From Planococcus sp. A6 (lineage in GTDB: Bacteria; Bacillota; Bacilli; Bacillales_A; Planococcaceae): a stretch of DNA of 64,000 nucleotides. The notes beneath the pieces are model-generated. The model made no database searches, was not told where the DNA came from, and was given only the letters and a program-made list of their open reading frames with translations. Below are positions 16,503 through 24,787 of the stretch, in pieces (positions within the stretch are counted from its first letter, which is position 1; every line of letters starts with the position of its first letter). The stretch covers positions 21,396 through 85,395 of the forward strand of contig NZ_JAPEHT010000001.1 in the NCBI RefSeq assembly GCF_028823615.1. The letters run 5' to 3'. The translations under genes and the position numbers were made by a program.

Positions 16503-17729
16503 ATGGAATATATGTATCTCTTGATTGCGGCCATTGCAGTGATATTGGTGGGCGTCTTCGTTTACTTGAAAAAGAATAAAGACGCGCCTGTTCAAATAGA
16601 AGAAACACCAAATGAAAGTGTGGAAGAAGAAATCGAAGTGGAGGAACCTGAGCCAAAAGACGACGACAGCCATTTGAACCCGGTCGTGACGGAACTGGAA
16701 GACGCGGAACTCGTCAAGAGCGGCTATAAGCGGATCGAGATTCCAGCGAACATGATTCCGGTGATTGCTGAGACGCTGAAAGACGGAGCGATGATTTTCC
16801 ACCAAAGCCGGACGTTTCGCATCGAGTTCAGCCCGGAAGTGGTGAAGGGCTTGAAGGATAAGAGCATGACGCTGATTGAGCGGGTCAACGGCAAGGGCTA
16901 TATGCCGGCCGTGAAAAAAGACGGCGTGAAAGGGATATACGAGCAGGCGGTGTTGGTGAAACGGGTGAACCCTGGGCTCCTGGCCCATGCGAGCATGAAC
17001 TTGTTGACGACGGTGGTCGGCCAGCAGCAATTAATGGAAATCCAAAGTTCCTTGAAGAGCATGGAAAAGAAACTCGAGACGCTCATTCAACACCGGGAAC
17101 ACGATTTCGCCGGGAAGATCGACGCGCGCTTTGGCTATTTCAAGGAAGTCATCGAACGCTTCCGGCGAAACGGCATCACACTCGGCGGCGTGGAAGACGC
17201 GGAAATCGAAGGCTTTTACACCGCGACGCTGCAGGATTTGAAAGTGCTGACGAAAGACTTGAAAGCAATCGTCGCGAGCGTCGAGAACTTGAAAGAGCAC
17301 GAAACGCTGCGCAAATGGGGAGAAGCCCCGGTGAAAAAAGAGTACGAGCAACTCATCGGGCGCTTCAACGCCAAACAGGAATTATTGCTGCTCAATGTAC
17401 AATTTATCCAGGAATGCTACGAGCCATATCTGCGGACCATTCGGAATTACGAAGAAGCCGATGCGAAATCGCAGACTTTGGCGGAGATCGTGGCGGAGAA
17501 TCATGCATTGATACAAAGCATCGAAGAGAAAGTGAAAAGCATCGAAGAAAATTATCAAGTGAAGATCAACTTCGGCCTGAAAGCATTGAAGTATCGTAAT
17601 ATGGAGAGCTTGAAAGAACTGGCGCCTGTGAAGATCAATGAGCACCGGGCTAAAGAGCAGCAGGTTCCTTCTGAAGTGTTGGTTGAAGTGACGGAAGACG
17701 ATCAGGCTTATGCGTATGTGCCGCGTTAA
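16503..17729 (+). CDS. Membrane-anchored cytoplasmic protein of unknown function
   Basis: One N-terminal membrane helix (LLIAAIAVILVGVFVYL, residues 6-22) is followed by KKNK, which by the positive-inside rule points the bulk of the protein into the cytoplasm. Next comes an acidic linker of about 40 residues (EETPNESVEEEIEVEEPEPKDDDS). Residues 60-200 contain a predicted globular part (ANMIPVIAETLKDGAMIF, GKGYMPAVKKDGVKGIYEQAVLV). The rest is largely helical with coiled-coil-like heptads (LMEIQSSLKSMEKKLETLIQ; LAEIVAENHALIQSIEEKVKSIEE). The layout is like a membrane-tethered scaffold. I do not recognise the family. Start ATG 16503 or Met4. It is flanked by terminators, so it is a single-gene unit. 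Confidence 0.75.
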   Translation: MEYMYLLIAAIAVILVGVFVYLKKNKDAPVQIEETPNESVEEEIEVEEPEPKDDDSHLNPVVTELEDAELVKSGYKRIEIPANMIPVIAETLKDGAMIFHQSRTFRIEFSPEVVKGLKDKSMTLIERVNGKGYMPAVKKDGVKGIYEQAVLVKRVNPGLLAHASMNLLTTVVGQQQLMEIQSSLKSMEKKLETLIQHREHDFAGKIDARFGYFKEVIERFRRNGITLGGVEDAEIEGFYTATLQDLKVLTKDLKAIVASVENLKEHETLRKWGEAPVKKEYEQLIGRFNAKQELLLLNVQFIQECYEPYLRTIRNYEEADAKSQTLAEIVAENHALIQSIEEKVKSIEENYQVKINFGLKALKYRNMESLKELAPVKINEHRAKEQQVPSEVLVEVTEDDQAYAYVPR

Positions 17730-17780
17730 AGAGGAGAAGTTTGTTTTAGAATTGAGTTCCTTTTGAAATTAACGATAAGA

Positions 17781-17815
17781 GCTGCCCATCTGAAAAGGTG
17801 AGCAGCCTTTTTTAT
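17781..17815 (+). terminator. Terminator
   Basis: GCTGC...CATCT pairs with AGGTG...GCAGC (one internal mismatch), followed by CTTTTTTATA. Confidence 0.78.
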
Positions 17816-17861
17816 AGCAGAAAAGCCATCATTCCATTTTCAGAATAATACGTAATCGAAG

Positions 17862-17907
17862 TTGATTTTGAAAACGCCATCAACTATACTTTTACTAAAC
17901 CGGTTTA
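17862..17907 (+). promoter_or_regulatory. Promoter of the kdgK operon with LacI-type operator at the start site
   Basis: TTGATT (17862-17867), a 17-base spacer and TATACT (17885-17890) form a good vegetative promoter. The perfect palindrome TAAACCGGTTTA (17896-17907) with central CG, the LacI-family form, covers the predicted start of transcription. The gene for a KdgR-like repressor lies at the end of the operon, so it is the natural candidate to bind here. Confidence 0.75.
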
Positions 17908-17944
17908 TTAAACGATGAAATATAGGTTGGGAGAGGTACTGATT

Positions 17945-18901
17945 ATGGCAGAAACGCATAAGATTTTAACATTGGGAGATGCATTGATTACATTTAACCC
18001 ATCGGAAACAGGGCCGCTTCGCTATGTGCCAGCATTTACGCGAAAAGTCGGCGGTGCAGAGTTGAATTTTGCAATCGGCAGCGCACGTCTGGGCATGGGG
18101 ACAAAGTGGGTCAGCCGTCTCGGCGGGGATGAATTTGGCCGTGTCATCTATAACTTTGCTCGAGGAGAAGGCATCGATATGTCCGATGTGCAATTTGTCG
18201 AAGGTTATCCGACCTCTTTGAATTTTAAGGAAATCCGTGAAGACGGTTCAGGAAAAACCTTCTATTACCGCTATCAATCGCCAATACTGACGATGGAAGC
18301 GGAAGATATCACGAAAGAGATGTTCGAAGGTGTGGATCTTGTGCATTTGACGGGCGTGTTCTTGGCAATCGACCCGAAAAACTTGGCGATCGTTAAACAA
18401 GTATTAAAAATTGCGGGTGAGCAAAATATCCGTGTGTCGTTCGATCCGAACATCCGTTTGAAGTTATGGACCTTAGAGGAGGCGCAAGCAGCGTATCAGC
18501 AAATCCTGCCTTCAGTCGATATCTTATTGACAGGTTTGGATGAGATTGAAATGTTGAATGGTACGGCAACAGATCAAGCATTGGAAGGCTTCGCACAACA
18601 ATACGCTATTAGCCAACTGGTCATCAAAGACGGCGGAAACGGCTCTAGAGTCTATCAAGAAGGTACGTGGCATATGAAAGAGGCGTTCAATGTGAACGTA
18701 GTGGACACAGTAGGGGCTGGGGACGGCTTTGATGCGGGTTATATTTACGCAGTGCTTAACGGATATGTCCCGGAAGATGCGCTCGAGTTTGCCAATGGCG
18801 TCGGCGCTTTAGTGACGACAGTGTCTGGAGATAACGAGGGGCTGCCGTATTTGCAGGAAGTGCTGGCGTTGGTACGTAAAGAAAAATTAGTCGAACGTTA
18901 A
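17945..18901 (+). CDS. kdgK: 2-keto-3-deoxygluconate kinase
   Basis: This PfkB-family sugar kinase phosphorylates 2-keto-3-deoxygluconate to KDPG with ATP in the cytoplasm. Visible motifs are GGAELNFAIGSARLG near the N-terminus (substrate binding) and DTVGAGDGFDAGY near the C-terminus, holding the catalytic Asp and the anion hole. I use ATG 17945 (MAETHKIL) because GGGAGAGG lies just before it; the upstream ATG at 17915 has no ribosome site and lies in the leader. The length of 318 residues is normal. kdgA follows after 16 bases and uxuA soon after, so they form one operon feeding the last steps of uronate degradation. Regulated from the promoter with the TAAACCGGTTTA operator. Confidence 0.93.
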   Translation: MAETHKILTLGDALITFNPSETGPLRYVPAFTRKVGGAELNFAIGSARLGMGTKWVSRLGGDEFGRVIYNFARGEGIDMSDVQFVEGYPTSLNFKEIREDGSGKTFYYRYQSPILTMEAEDITKEMFEGVDLVHLTGVFLAIDPKNLAIVKQVLKIAGEQNIRVSFDPNIRLKLWTLEEAQAAYQQILPSVDILLTGLDEIEMLNGTATDQALEGFAQQYAISQLVIKDGGNGSRVYQEGTWHMKEAFNVNVVDTVGAGDGFDAGYIYAVLNGYVPEDALEFANGVGALVTTVSGDNEGLPYLQEVLALVRKEKLVER

Positions 18902-18916
18902 AGGGGAGAAACTATC

Positions 18917-19537
18917 ATGTTAAAACATGAAATTTTAGCAAGCATTACCGATACGAAAGTGGTTGCGGTCATCCGTGGCAACAGTGCGGAAGAAGCGATC
19001 GAACTCTCAAAAGCCGCGGTGGAAGGCGGCATCCGTGCCATCGAATTAACTTATACAACGCCGCAAGTACAAAAAGCATTTGACGCCTTGCACGGAACAG
19101 ACGTCTTGCTCGGCGCGGGATCCGTTTTGGATGCAGAGACTGCCCGCCATGCCATTCTGTCTGGAGCGAAATTTATCGTTAGTCCACATTTCGACGAAAC
19201 CATTGCGCCAGTCTGTAACCGTTATGGGATTCCTTATTTGCCAGGCTGCATGACAATCCGCGAGATGGTCAAAGCTTTGGAAGCAGGATGCGAGGTCATC
19301 AAACTTTTCCCTGCAAATAACTTCACGCCTTCATTTATTAAATCCGTCAACGGACCGCTGCCGCACGTGCGCATCATGCCGACAGGCGGCATCAACTTGG
19401 ATAATATTCAGGACTGGTTAGCCGCAGGAGCCGTCGCAGCCGGCATCGGTAGTGATTTGAACAAAGCATATGCGGCGGGCGGGTATTCTGCTGCCGTGGA
19501 ATTGAGCCGAAAATACGCAGGAAAAATCGAACAATAA
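18917..19537 (+). CDS. kdgA: KDPG / 4-hydroxy-2-oxoglutarate aldolase
   Basis: The 206-residue class I aldolase cleaves 2-keto-3-deoxy-6-phosphogluconate into pyruvate and glyceraldehyde 3-phosphate. Glu43 in AIELTYTTP is the general acid/base. Lys129 in CEVIKLFPAN is the Schiff-base lysine. MPTGGI and GIGSDL bind phosphate. The ribosome site is GGGGAG before ATG 18917. The gene lies between kdgK and uxuA, the usual place. It completes the route from mannonate to central metabolism. Confidence 0.95.
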   Translation: MLKHEILASITDTKVVAVIRGNSAEEAIELSKAAVEGGIRAIELTYTTPQVQKAFDALHGTDVLLGAGSVLDAETARHAILSGAKFIVSPHFDETIAPVCNRYGIPYLPGCMTIREMVKALEAGCEVIKLFPANNFTPSFIKSVNGPLPHVRIMPTGGINLDNIQDWLAAGAVAAGIGSDLNKAYAAGGYSAAVELSRKYAGKIEQ

Positions 19538-19550
19538 AGGAGCAAAATTC

Positions 19551-20633
19551 ATGAATATGACATTTCGCTGGTATGGCCAAGGCAATGATACGGTCACACT
19601 TGAACACATCAAACAAATCCCAGGCGTCAAAGGCATCGTTTGGGCACTTCACGATATACCGGCTGGAGAAGTCTGGTCAAAAGAAGACATTGCGAAAGAA
19701 GTTGCATATATTGAGTCACACGGATTCCATGCGGATGTTGTGGAAAGCGTTAACGTCCATGAATCTATTAAGCTTGGCAATAGCGAAAGCTCGCAGTACA
19801 TTGAAAACTATAAAGAGTCGATCCGCAATCTAGCGGAAGCGGGCGTTAAAGTGATCTGCTATAACTTCATGCCGATTTTCGACTGGACGCGAACGGAAAT
19901 GTTCCATCCTCTGGAAGACGGCTCGACGGCGTTGTTCTTTGAGAATGCTAAAGTAAAAGATGCGGATCCAAAAGAATTGATCCGCACCGTCAGTGAAGCA
20001 TCGGATTTGACTTTACCTGGTTGGGAACCCGAGAAACTGGATCGCATCACCGAATTGTTCGATGCCTATAAAGAAATCGACGAGGCGAAGCTATGGGCAA
20101 ATTTAGAAGTTTTTCTGAAAGAGATCTTGCCGGTTGCTGAACAAGCAGGCATCAAAATGGCTATCCATCCGGACGATCCACCGTTCTCTATCTTTGGCTT
20201 GCCACGCATCATTACGGGTGCAGCAAGCTACGAAAAACTCATCGAAATTTCCGATTCGCCATCGAATGCATTTACGATGTGTACCGGTTCAATGGGCGCT
20301 AGCAAATCGAATGATATGGTAGCGATCGCGAAGAAATATGCCCACCGTTCGCCGTTTGCGCATATCCGCAACGTGAAAATTTACGATAATGGTGACTTTA
20401 CCGAAACCTCTCATTACACGCAAGATGGCTCGATCGATATCAAAGGGGTTGTGAAGGAATTGCATGAGCAAAACTTCACGGGCTATGTGCGCCCTGATCA
20501 CGGTCGCCATATTTTTGGTGAAGTGTGCCGTCCGGGCTATGGTTTATATGACCGTGCACTGGGCATTATGTATTTACTCGGCTTATGGGATGCGTACGAG
20601 ACAAAACGCATTACCTTGGCTGAACAACGCTAA
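19551..20633 (+). CDS. uxuA: D-mannonate dehydratase
   Basis: This 360-residue enzyme of the UxuA family removes water from D-mannonate to give 2-keto-3-deoxygluconate. It starts MTFRWYGQGNDTVTLEHIKQIPGVKGIVWALHDIPAGEVW, the typical opening. KMAIHPDDPP, CTGSMGA and YVRPDHGRHIFGE hold the metal-binding Asp and His residues of this TIM-barrel family. The start follows AAGGAG. It lies third in the operon, between kdgA and the regulator, and takes the product of UxuB, encoded on the far side of the cluster. Cytoplasmic. Confidence 0.95.
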   Translation: MNMTFRWYGQGNDTVTLEHIKQIPGVKGIVWALHDIPAGEVWSKEDIAKEVAYIESHGFHADVVESVNVHESIKLGNSESSQYIENYKESIRNLAEAGVKVICYNFMPIFDWTRTEMFHPLEDGSTALFFENAKVKDADPKELIRTVSEASDLTLPGWEPEKLDRITELFDAYKEIDEAKLWANLEVFLKEILPVAEQAGIKMAIHPDDPPFSIFGLPRIITGAASYEKLIEISDSPSNAFTMCTGSMGASKSNDMVAIAKKYAHRSPFAHIRNVKIYDNGDFTETSHYTQDGSIDIKGVVKELHEQNFTGYVRPDHGRHIFGEVCRPGYGLYDRALGIMYLLGLWDAYETKRITLAEQR

Positions 20634-20658
20634 TCTGTTTTATCCGGGAGTTTGAGTG

Positions 20659-21666
20659 ATGATGAAAAATGTAACGATGGCCGATGTGGCGAAGCATGCA
20701 AACACGTCGAAAAGTACGGTTTCGCAGTATTTAAACAAACGTTATGAATACATGAGCGAGAAAACCAGGGAGCGCATTGAGCTGGCGATTCAAGAACTGA
20801 ACTATCACCCGAACATTGTTGCGAGAAGTCTTTCGCAAAAGACCACGTATACGGTCGGAGTGATCGTCGCCAATATTCTCCATTCTTTTTCCACGCACAT
20901 TATCAGGACGCTGGAAACCGAGTTCAACAAGAAAGGTTTTCACACTATTATCTGCAATGCTGATGATGATCCGGAAAAAGAACGCAATTACATTGAAATG
21001 CTGCTGGCAAAACAAGTAGATGGGTTAATCGTTTTTCCGACTGGTGAAAACTTGGACTTGTATGAACAAATGACAAAAAGGAATTTTCCGATTGTCTTTA
21101 TGGACCGCCAAGTGGAGGGGTATGACATCGACACGGTGATGCTTGATAATCGGCGGGCTGCGGAACTTGCTGTCGATAAGCTCGCATCGCTCAACTACAC
21201 AAAAATTGCGATGATCACTACCTCAGTCATCCGCAATATCAGCCCGCGCGTTGAACGCATCGATGGCTACAAGAGGGCGTTGGAAAAGCACGGCATTCCA
21301 TTGCAGTCGGAATACGTCAAAACGGCGGATGCTGAGTTACTTCAAGAGACGCTGCATGGTTTGTTTCAGCTCGAGCCAAAGCCGGAAGCCATTGTGGCTG
21401 GCAACGACATTGTACTGACCGAAGTGCTGAAATATATCAAACATCATCATCTCTCGATTCCGGGAGACGTGGCAGTCATTGGCGTCGATGAAGTCACCTT
21501 TGCGAGCTTCTATACACCGCCGATTACGGTCGTGGAGCAGCCGAAAGTGGATATGGCTAATCGTGCTGCTGAATTGCTGCTCGAGCAAATCAAAGGTGAA
21601 AAAATATCGGACAAACCGGTGGTTGAACGTTTCACACCGACATTGATCGATAGAGCTTCTTGTTGA
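20659..21666 (+). CDS. kdgR: LacI-family repressor, KdgR-like
   Basis: The N-terminal helix-turn-helix is VTMADVAKHANTSKSTVSQYLNKRYEYMSEKTRERI, and the hinge helix is NYHPNIVARSLSQK. A periplasmic-binding-like sensor domain follows, ending VERFTPTLIDRASC. The STVSQYLNKRY.YM recognition region recalls Bacillus KdgR, which controls 2-keto-3-deoxygluconate genes. GGGAG lies 8 bases before ATG 20659; a GTG at 20656 and an ATG at 20662 are alternatives. It is the last gene of the kdgK-kdgA-uxuA operon, so it should control its own synthesis through TAAACCGGTTTA upstream of kdgK. The inducer is probably 2-keto-3-deoxygluconate or its phosphate. This is family inference. Confidence 0.85.
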   Translation: MMKNVTMADVAKHANTSKSTVSQYLNKRYEYMSEKTRERIELAIQELNYHPNIVARSLSQKTTYTVGVIVANILHSFSTHIIRTLETEFNKKGFHTIICNADDDPEKERNYIEMLLAKQVDGLIVFPTGENLDLYEQMTKRNFPIVFMDRQVEGYDIDTVMLDNRRAAELAVDKLASLNYTKIAMITTSVIRNISPRVERIDGYKRALEKHGIPLQSEYVKTADAELLQETLHGLFQLEPKPEAIVAGNDIVLTEVLKYIKHHHLSIPGDVAVIGVDEVTFASFYTPPITVVEQPKVDMANRAAELLLEQIKGEKISDKPVVERFTPTLIDRASC

Positions 21667-21679
21667 CGCAAACGGACAA

Positions 21680-21698
21680 TAAAAAAGGCGCTTTTTTG
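21680..21698. terminator. Weak bidirectional terminator
   Basis: AAAAAAG, loop GCG, CTTTTTT between the convergent regulator genes. The stem is short and AT-rich, so the call is tentative. Confidence 0.4.
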
Positions 21699-21704
21699 TC
21701 ATGC

Positions 21705-22697
21705 TTATTTTTCTGTTGGCGTGCCAATCGCAGCACAAGAACTTCTTTCGGTGATCACTGGAGTTAAAGTTTGGACAGCGGGAACGGAATCCGGATCCTT
21801 GATGTAACGCGTCAATGTCTGGACCATCGCTTGAGCGATTTCTTCTACTGGTGCACCGACACTGGTTAGCGGAATTTCCATATTCGCCATCTGTGGAATA
21901 TTGTCGTAGCTGAGTACGGAAATATCATTTGGAATCATATAGTTTTCCTGCCTCAGAGCGCGGATGAGGCCAGCGCTAATATCGTAACTGGCACTGATGA
22001 TTGCTGTGGGGCGGTACGGAGAATTGATGAGGCGGACGGTCGCCATATAGCCGTCGTACCAGCCTAAGCCTTTCGTATCGAGTATATGGTCTTCTTGGTA
22101 GATCCCAAAATTTTTCATGGCTTTTTTAAAGCCGGCTGCTTTTTCTATTTGCCGCTCGTCATCAGTTGTAAGATCACCGATAAAGGCGATATCGCGATGG
22201 CCAAGTTCGTATAAATACGTCACGGCATCATTCATAGCCCCTTGGTAATTCACATCGATTACCGGGAAAGGGGTATCTTTTTTGACGCCATAAGTCAGGC
22301 AGGGCAAAGGGGAAGTCGCAGGCATATCATTCAGGTATTCGTTAAAGATAATCACTCCGTCTACTTGGAAGCGCTTGAACATTTCAAGAGAGGTTTGAAG
22401 GGGGTTGACGGACAGAATCATTGAGTACGAGCTTTTCGATATTTCTTCGTTGATTTTTGTCACGAGTACAGATGGCGCTACACGTTCTAAAGTCGGCCAA
22501 ATAAGGCCGATGACTTTCGATTCTTTTGAAACCAGGCGCTGAGCTGCATAATTCGGTTCGTATCCCATTTCTTTTGCGATCTTTATAATTCGATCTTTAG
22601 TTTCGGGTTTGACAAGTGAACTGTCATTTAATGCTTTTGACACCGTTGAATAACTGACTCCGGCAACAAGAGCCAAATCTTTTATTGTGATGGTCAT
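21705..22697 (-). CDS. LacI-family repressor, ExuR-like
   Basis: This is a 330-residue LacI/GalR regulator: helix-turn-helix TIKDLALVAGVSYSTVSKALNDSSLVKPETKDRI, hinge YEPNYAAQRLVSKES, then an effector-binding core ending TPVITERSSC. It is transcribed away from the TRAP/GH31/uxaC/uxuB genes, an arrangement typical of the local repressor of hexuronate transport and isomerisation (ExuR in Bacillus). GGAGGG precedes the ATG. The perfect palindrome AATAACAACGTTGTTATT at the start site of the divergent operon is its likely operator. A cre-like site lies in its own leader. Distinct recognition-helix residues (SYSTVSKALN versus KSTVSQYLNK) fit a different operator from KdgR. The inducer, probably a hexuronate, is inference. 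Confidence 0.82.
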   Translation of the reverse strand: MTITIKDLALVAGVSYSTVSKALNDSSLVKPETKDRIIKIAKEMGYEPNYAAQRLVSKESKVIGLIWPTLERVAPSVLVTKINEEISKSSYSMILSVNPLQTSLEMFKRFQVDGVIIFNEYLNDMPATSPLPCLTYGVKKDTPFPVIDVNYQGAMNDAVTYLYELGHRDIAFIGDLTTDDERQIEKAAGFKKAMKNFGIYQEDHILDTKGLGWYDGYMATVRLINSPYRPTAIISASYDISAGLIRALRQENYMIPNDISVLSYDNIPQMANMEIPLTSVGAPVEEIAQAMVQTLTRYIKDPDSVPAVQTLTPVITERSSCAAIGTPTEK

Positions 22698-22713
22698 AGT
22701 AACCCTCCCTCCA

Positions 22714-22727
22714 TGTAAGCGTTTTAA
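22714..22727. promoter_or_regulatory. cre-like site in ExuR-like leader
   Basis: TGTAAGCGTTTTAA differs at one position from the CcpA consensus TGWAANCGNTNWCA. It sits just upstream of the ribosome site of the minus-strand repressor gene. Confidence 0.55.
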
Positions 22728-22854
22728 ATTTTTTATGGGTTCAAAAACATGATATCAATTGCATACTAACAGAAGCAATGCCAAAAGTATCGCTCCATAA
22801 TGGAGTGGTTTTCTCAACTCAAAACGGCGATAAAAGAAATTTCAAAAAACATAC

Positions 22855-22910
22855 TTGATTATTTAGGTATATTACTTTAAGATGAAATTTGTAATAACAA
22901 CGTTGTTATT
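22855..22910 (+). promoter_or_regulatory. Promoter of the TRAP-uxaC-uxuB operon with 18-bp perfect palindrome
   Basis: TTGATT (22855-22860), a 17-base spacer and TAAGAT (22878-22883) give a plausible promoter. The palindrome AATAACAACGTTGTTATT (22893-22910) with central CG falls on the predicted start site. Position and form are those of a LacI-family operator; the divergent ExuR-like protein is the likely ligand. The 446-base region otherwise holds two further cre-like sites. Confidence 0.72.
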
Positions 22911-22957
22911 TGTTGTTGTCTCAAGTCTAATGTAAATTTATATATTTTTCAACAAAA

Positions 22958-23124
22958 TGAAAGCGTTTGCCTTTAGAACGACAATTGCTTGTTTTAGAAG
23001 GGAGAACTGTTCGTTTGTTACTCAATAACTTGAGTTCACGGAATTTTCAACTAGTTCGATAAAGAAAATGGATCAGTTCCCGGAGTTTCACTGCAGTGTA
23101 TTTTGATAATTGAAAGCGTTTTAT
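22958..23124. promoter_or_regulatory. Two further cre-like sites upstream of the TRAP genes
   Basis: TGAAAGCGTTTGCC (22958-22971) and TGAAAGCGTTTTAT (23111-23124) share TGAAAGCGTTT with the site at 22714 and each miss the CcpA consensus at two positions. The second lies just before the ribosome site of the first TRAP gene, where a bound protein could block elongation. Confidence 0.5.
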
Positions 23125-23143
23125 AAAAAAGGAGGAATTTCAT

Positions 23144-24178
23144 ATGGAATTCAAAAAAGGATTTTCATTCGCAACGATTGGTCTAAGTTCATTCTTATTG
23201 CTAGCAGCTTGTGGAGACGATAACAGTGCGCAGGGAAGCGCTGAAGGCGGAGGAGATGGGGAATCCGTCTCCCTACGGCTTGCTCACAACCAAGGCGAAG
23301 ATCACCCGGTACATACCTCATTGGTTGAGCTGTCCGAGTTGGCTGCAGAAAATTCAGGGGACAGTGTGGAAATTGAATTGTTCCCGAACGGACAATTGGG
23401 TGATGAGCGCGGTGTCATTGAATTGGTGAAATCAGGAACGCTTGATATGGCGAAAGTCAGTGCCAGCGCGCTAGAATCTTTTGATAGCAACTACGCAATT
23501 TTCTCGCTTCCTTATGTATTCCAAAGTGAAGAACATTATTTCGATGTAATGGACAATAGCGAAGCGGTCCAGGAAATTTTCCAAAACACGCGGGATGAAG
23601 GATTCTTTGCAGCCGGTTGGTATACAGGCGGGCAGCGCAGCATCTATACCGCGGATAAAGAAATTGCGACACCAGAAGATCTGAACGGCATGAAGATCCG
23701 TGTTCAAGAGAGCCCAACCTCTATCGCGATGATCGAAGCGATGGGCGGAGCGCCAACACCAATGTCTTTCGGTGAAGTATACACTTCACTTCAGCAAGGA
23801 GTCATTGACGGTGCGGAAAATAACGAAACGGGCTTGACGAGCAATAAACACGGTGAAGTAGCTAAGGCATATAGCTATACAGAGCATCAGTACGTACCGG
23901 ATGTCTTGATCGTCAGCACTAGCATGTGGGACGGATTGTCAGAAGAGCAACAGGAAGCCATTTCCGAGGCGGCAGTGGAATCATCTGAAAGCCACAAGCA
24001 AGTATGGGCTGATGCCATCGAAACAGCCATTACAGATGCAGAAGAAATGGGCGTAACGTTCTATGAAATCGACAAACAGCCGTTTATTGATGCTGCATCC
24101 CCGCTTCATGAAACATACCAGTCTGAAAGTGAAGACAGCAAACGCTACTTTGAAGACTTCCAAAGCTATGTCAAATAA
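23144..24178 (+). CDS. TRAP transporter substrate-binding lipoprotein (DctP type)
   Basis: The 344-residue protein has a lipoprotein signal ending LLLAACGDD, so it is anchored outside the membrane at Cys. The mature part is a DctP-family binding protein: LAHNQGEDHPVHTSL near the start, IYTADKEIATPEDLNGMKIRVQESPTS in the middle with the Arg that usually grips a substrate carboxylate (KIRVQ), and the SFGEVYTSLQQGVIDGAENN signature. TRAP systems use an ion gradient to import organic acids. Position with uxaC, uxuB and GH31 suggests a hexuronate or a short acidic sugar as substrate. AAAAGGAGG precedes ATG 23144. It is the first gene of the operon. Confidence 0.9.
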   Translation: MEFKKGFSFATIGLSSFLLLAACGDDNSAQGSAEGGGDGESVSLRLAHNQGEDHPVHTSLVELSELAAENSGDSVEIELFPNGQLGDERGVIELVKSGTLDMAKVSASALESFDSNYAIFSLPYVFQSEEHYFDVMDNSEAVQEIFQNTRDEGFFAAGWYTGGQRSIYTADKEIATPEDLNGMKIRVQESPTSIAMIEAMGGAPTPMSFGEVYTSLQQGVIDGAENNETGLTSNKHGEVAKAYSYTEHQYVPDVLIVSTSMWDGLSEEQQEAISEAAVESSESHKQVWADAIETAITDAEEMGVTFYEIDKQPFIDAASPLHETYQSESEDSKRYFEDFQSYVK

Positions 24179-24185
24179 ACAATGA

Positions 24186-24240
24186 ATAACAGGGGCTCAA
24201 CTTGTGGCAAGAAACCCTTGCACTTGTGGGGCCCTTAATT
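24186..24240 (+). other. Intercistronic hairpin between TRAP P and Q genes
   Basis: AGGGGC pairs with GGCCCTT around an inner GCAAG/CTTGC stem, without a T run. Such hairpins after the binding-protein gene often stabilise its mRNA or lower expression of the membrane genes. Function here is inferred. Confidence 0.4.
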
Positions 24241-24264
24241 TATATAGGAATGGAGAGAATCCCA

Positions 24265-24774
24265 ATGAGAGATATTGTGGATAAAATCACGGCATTTTTG
24301 ACATGCTCCTTGATGGTGGCAATGGTTCTAGTGGCTTGTTGGCAAGTATTCACACGTTTCGTCTTAAATTCACCTAGTACAGTATCTGAAGAATTTCTTC
24401 GCTATTCCCTAATTTGGCTCACGATGCTTGGTTCTGCTTATGCATACGGCCAAAAAAAGCATTTAGCCGTGGTGTTCATAGCGCGTAAAGTACCAGAAAA
24501 ATTTAAGTTTTACGTGGACATGCTTGTTGAACTCATTGTGTTGGCGTTTATTTTCATCATCTTGCTCTACGGAGGCATGCAAGCTTATCAAAATTCAGTC
24601 GGACAGGTTTCATCTGCTTTGAATATGCCGACGCAGTATTTGTATTTAAGCTTAATCGTTGCAGGTGTCTTGTTTTTATTTTACGCGGTCATCCATATCA
24701 TCGAACATTTCCGCAATCATAAAAAAATGAAAAACGTAAAAACCAAGTTTGAATCAGACGAGATTCTAGAATAA
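24265..24774 (+). CDS. TRAP transporter small permease (DctQ type)
   Basis: This 169-residue protein has four hydrophobic segments (LTCSLMVAMVLVACWQVFTRFV; LIWLTMLGSAYAYG; LVELIVLAFIFIILLYGG; LSLIVAGVLFLFYAVIHII). It also has the FTRFVLNSPSTVSEEFLRYSLIWLTMLGSAYA segment typical of DctQ. It forms the membrane part together with DctM. I start it at ATG 24265 (MRDIVDK) because ATGGAGAG lies just before; the longer frame to 24202 runs through the hairpin and lacks a site. It is followed at once by the DctM frame. Confidence 0.88.
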   Translation: MRDIVDKITAFLTCSLMVAMVLVACWQVFTRFVLNSPSTVSEEFLRYSLIWLTMLGSAYAYGQKKHLAVVFIARKVPEKFKFYVDMLVELIVLAFIFIILLYGGMQAYQNSVGQVSSALNMPTQYLYLSLIVAGVLFLFYAVIHIIEHFRNHKKMKNVKTKFESDEILE

Positions 24775-24787
24775 GGAAGTGAACGTT

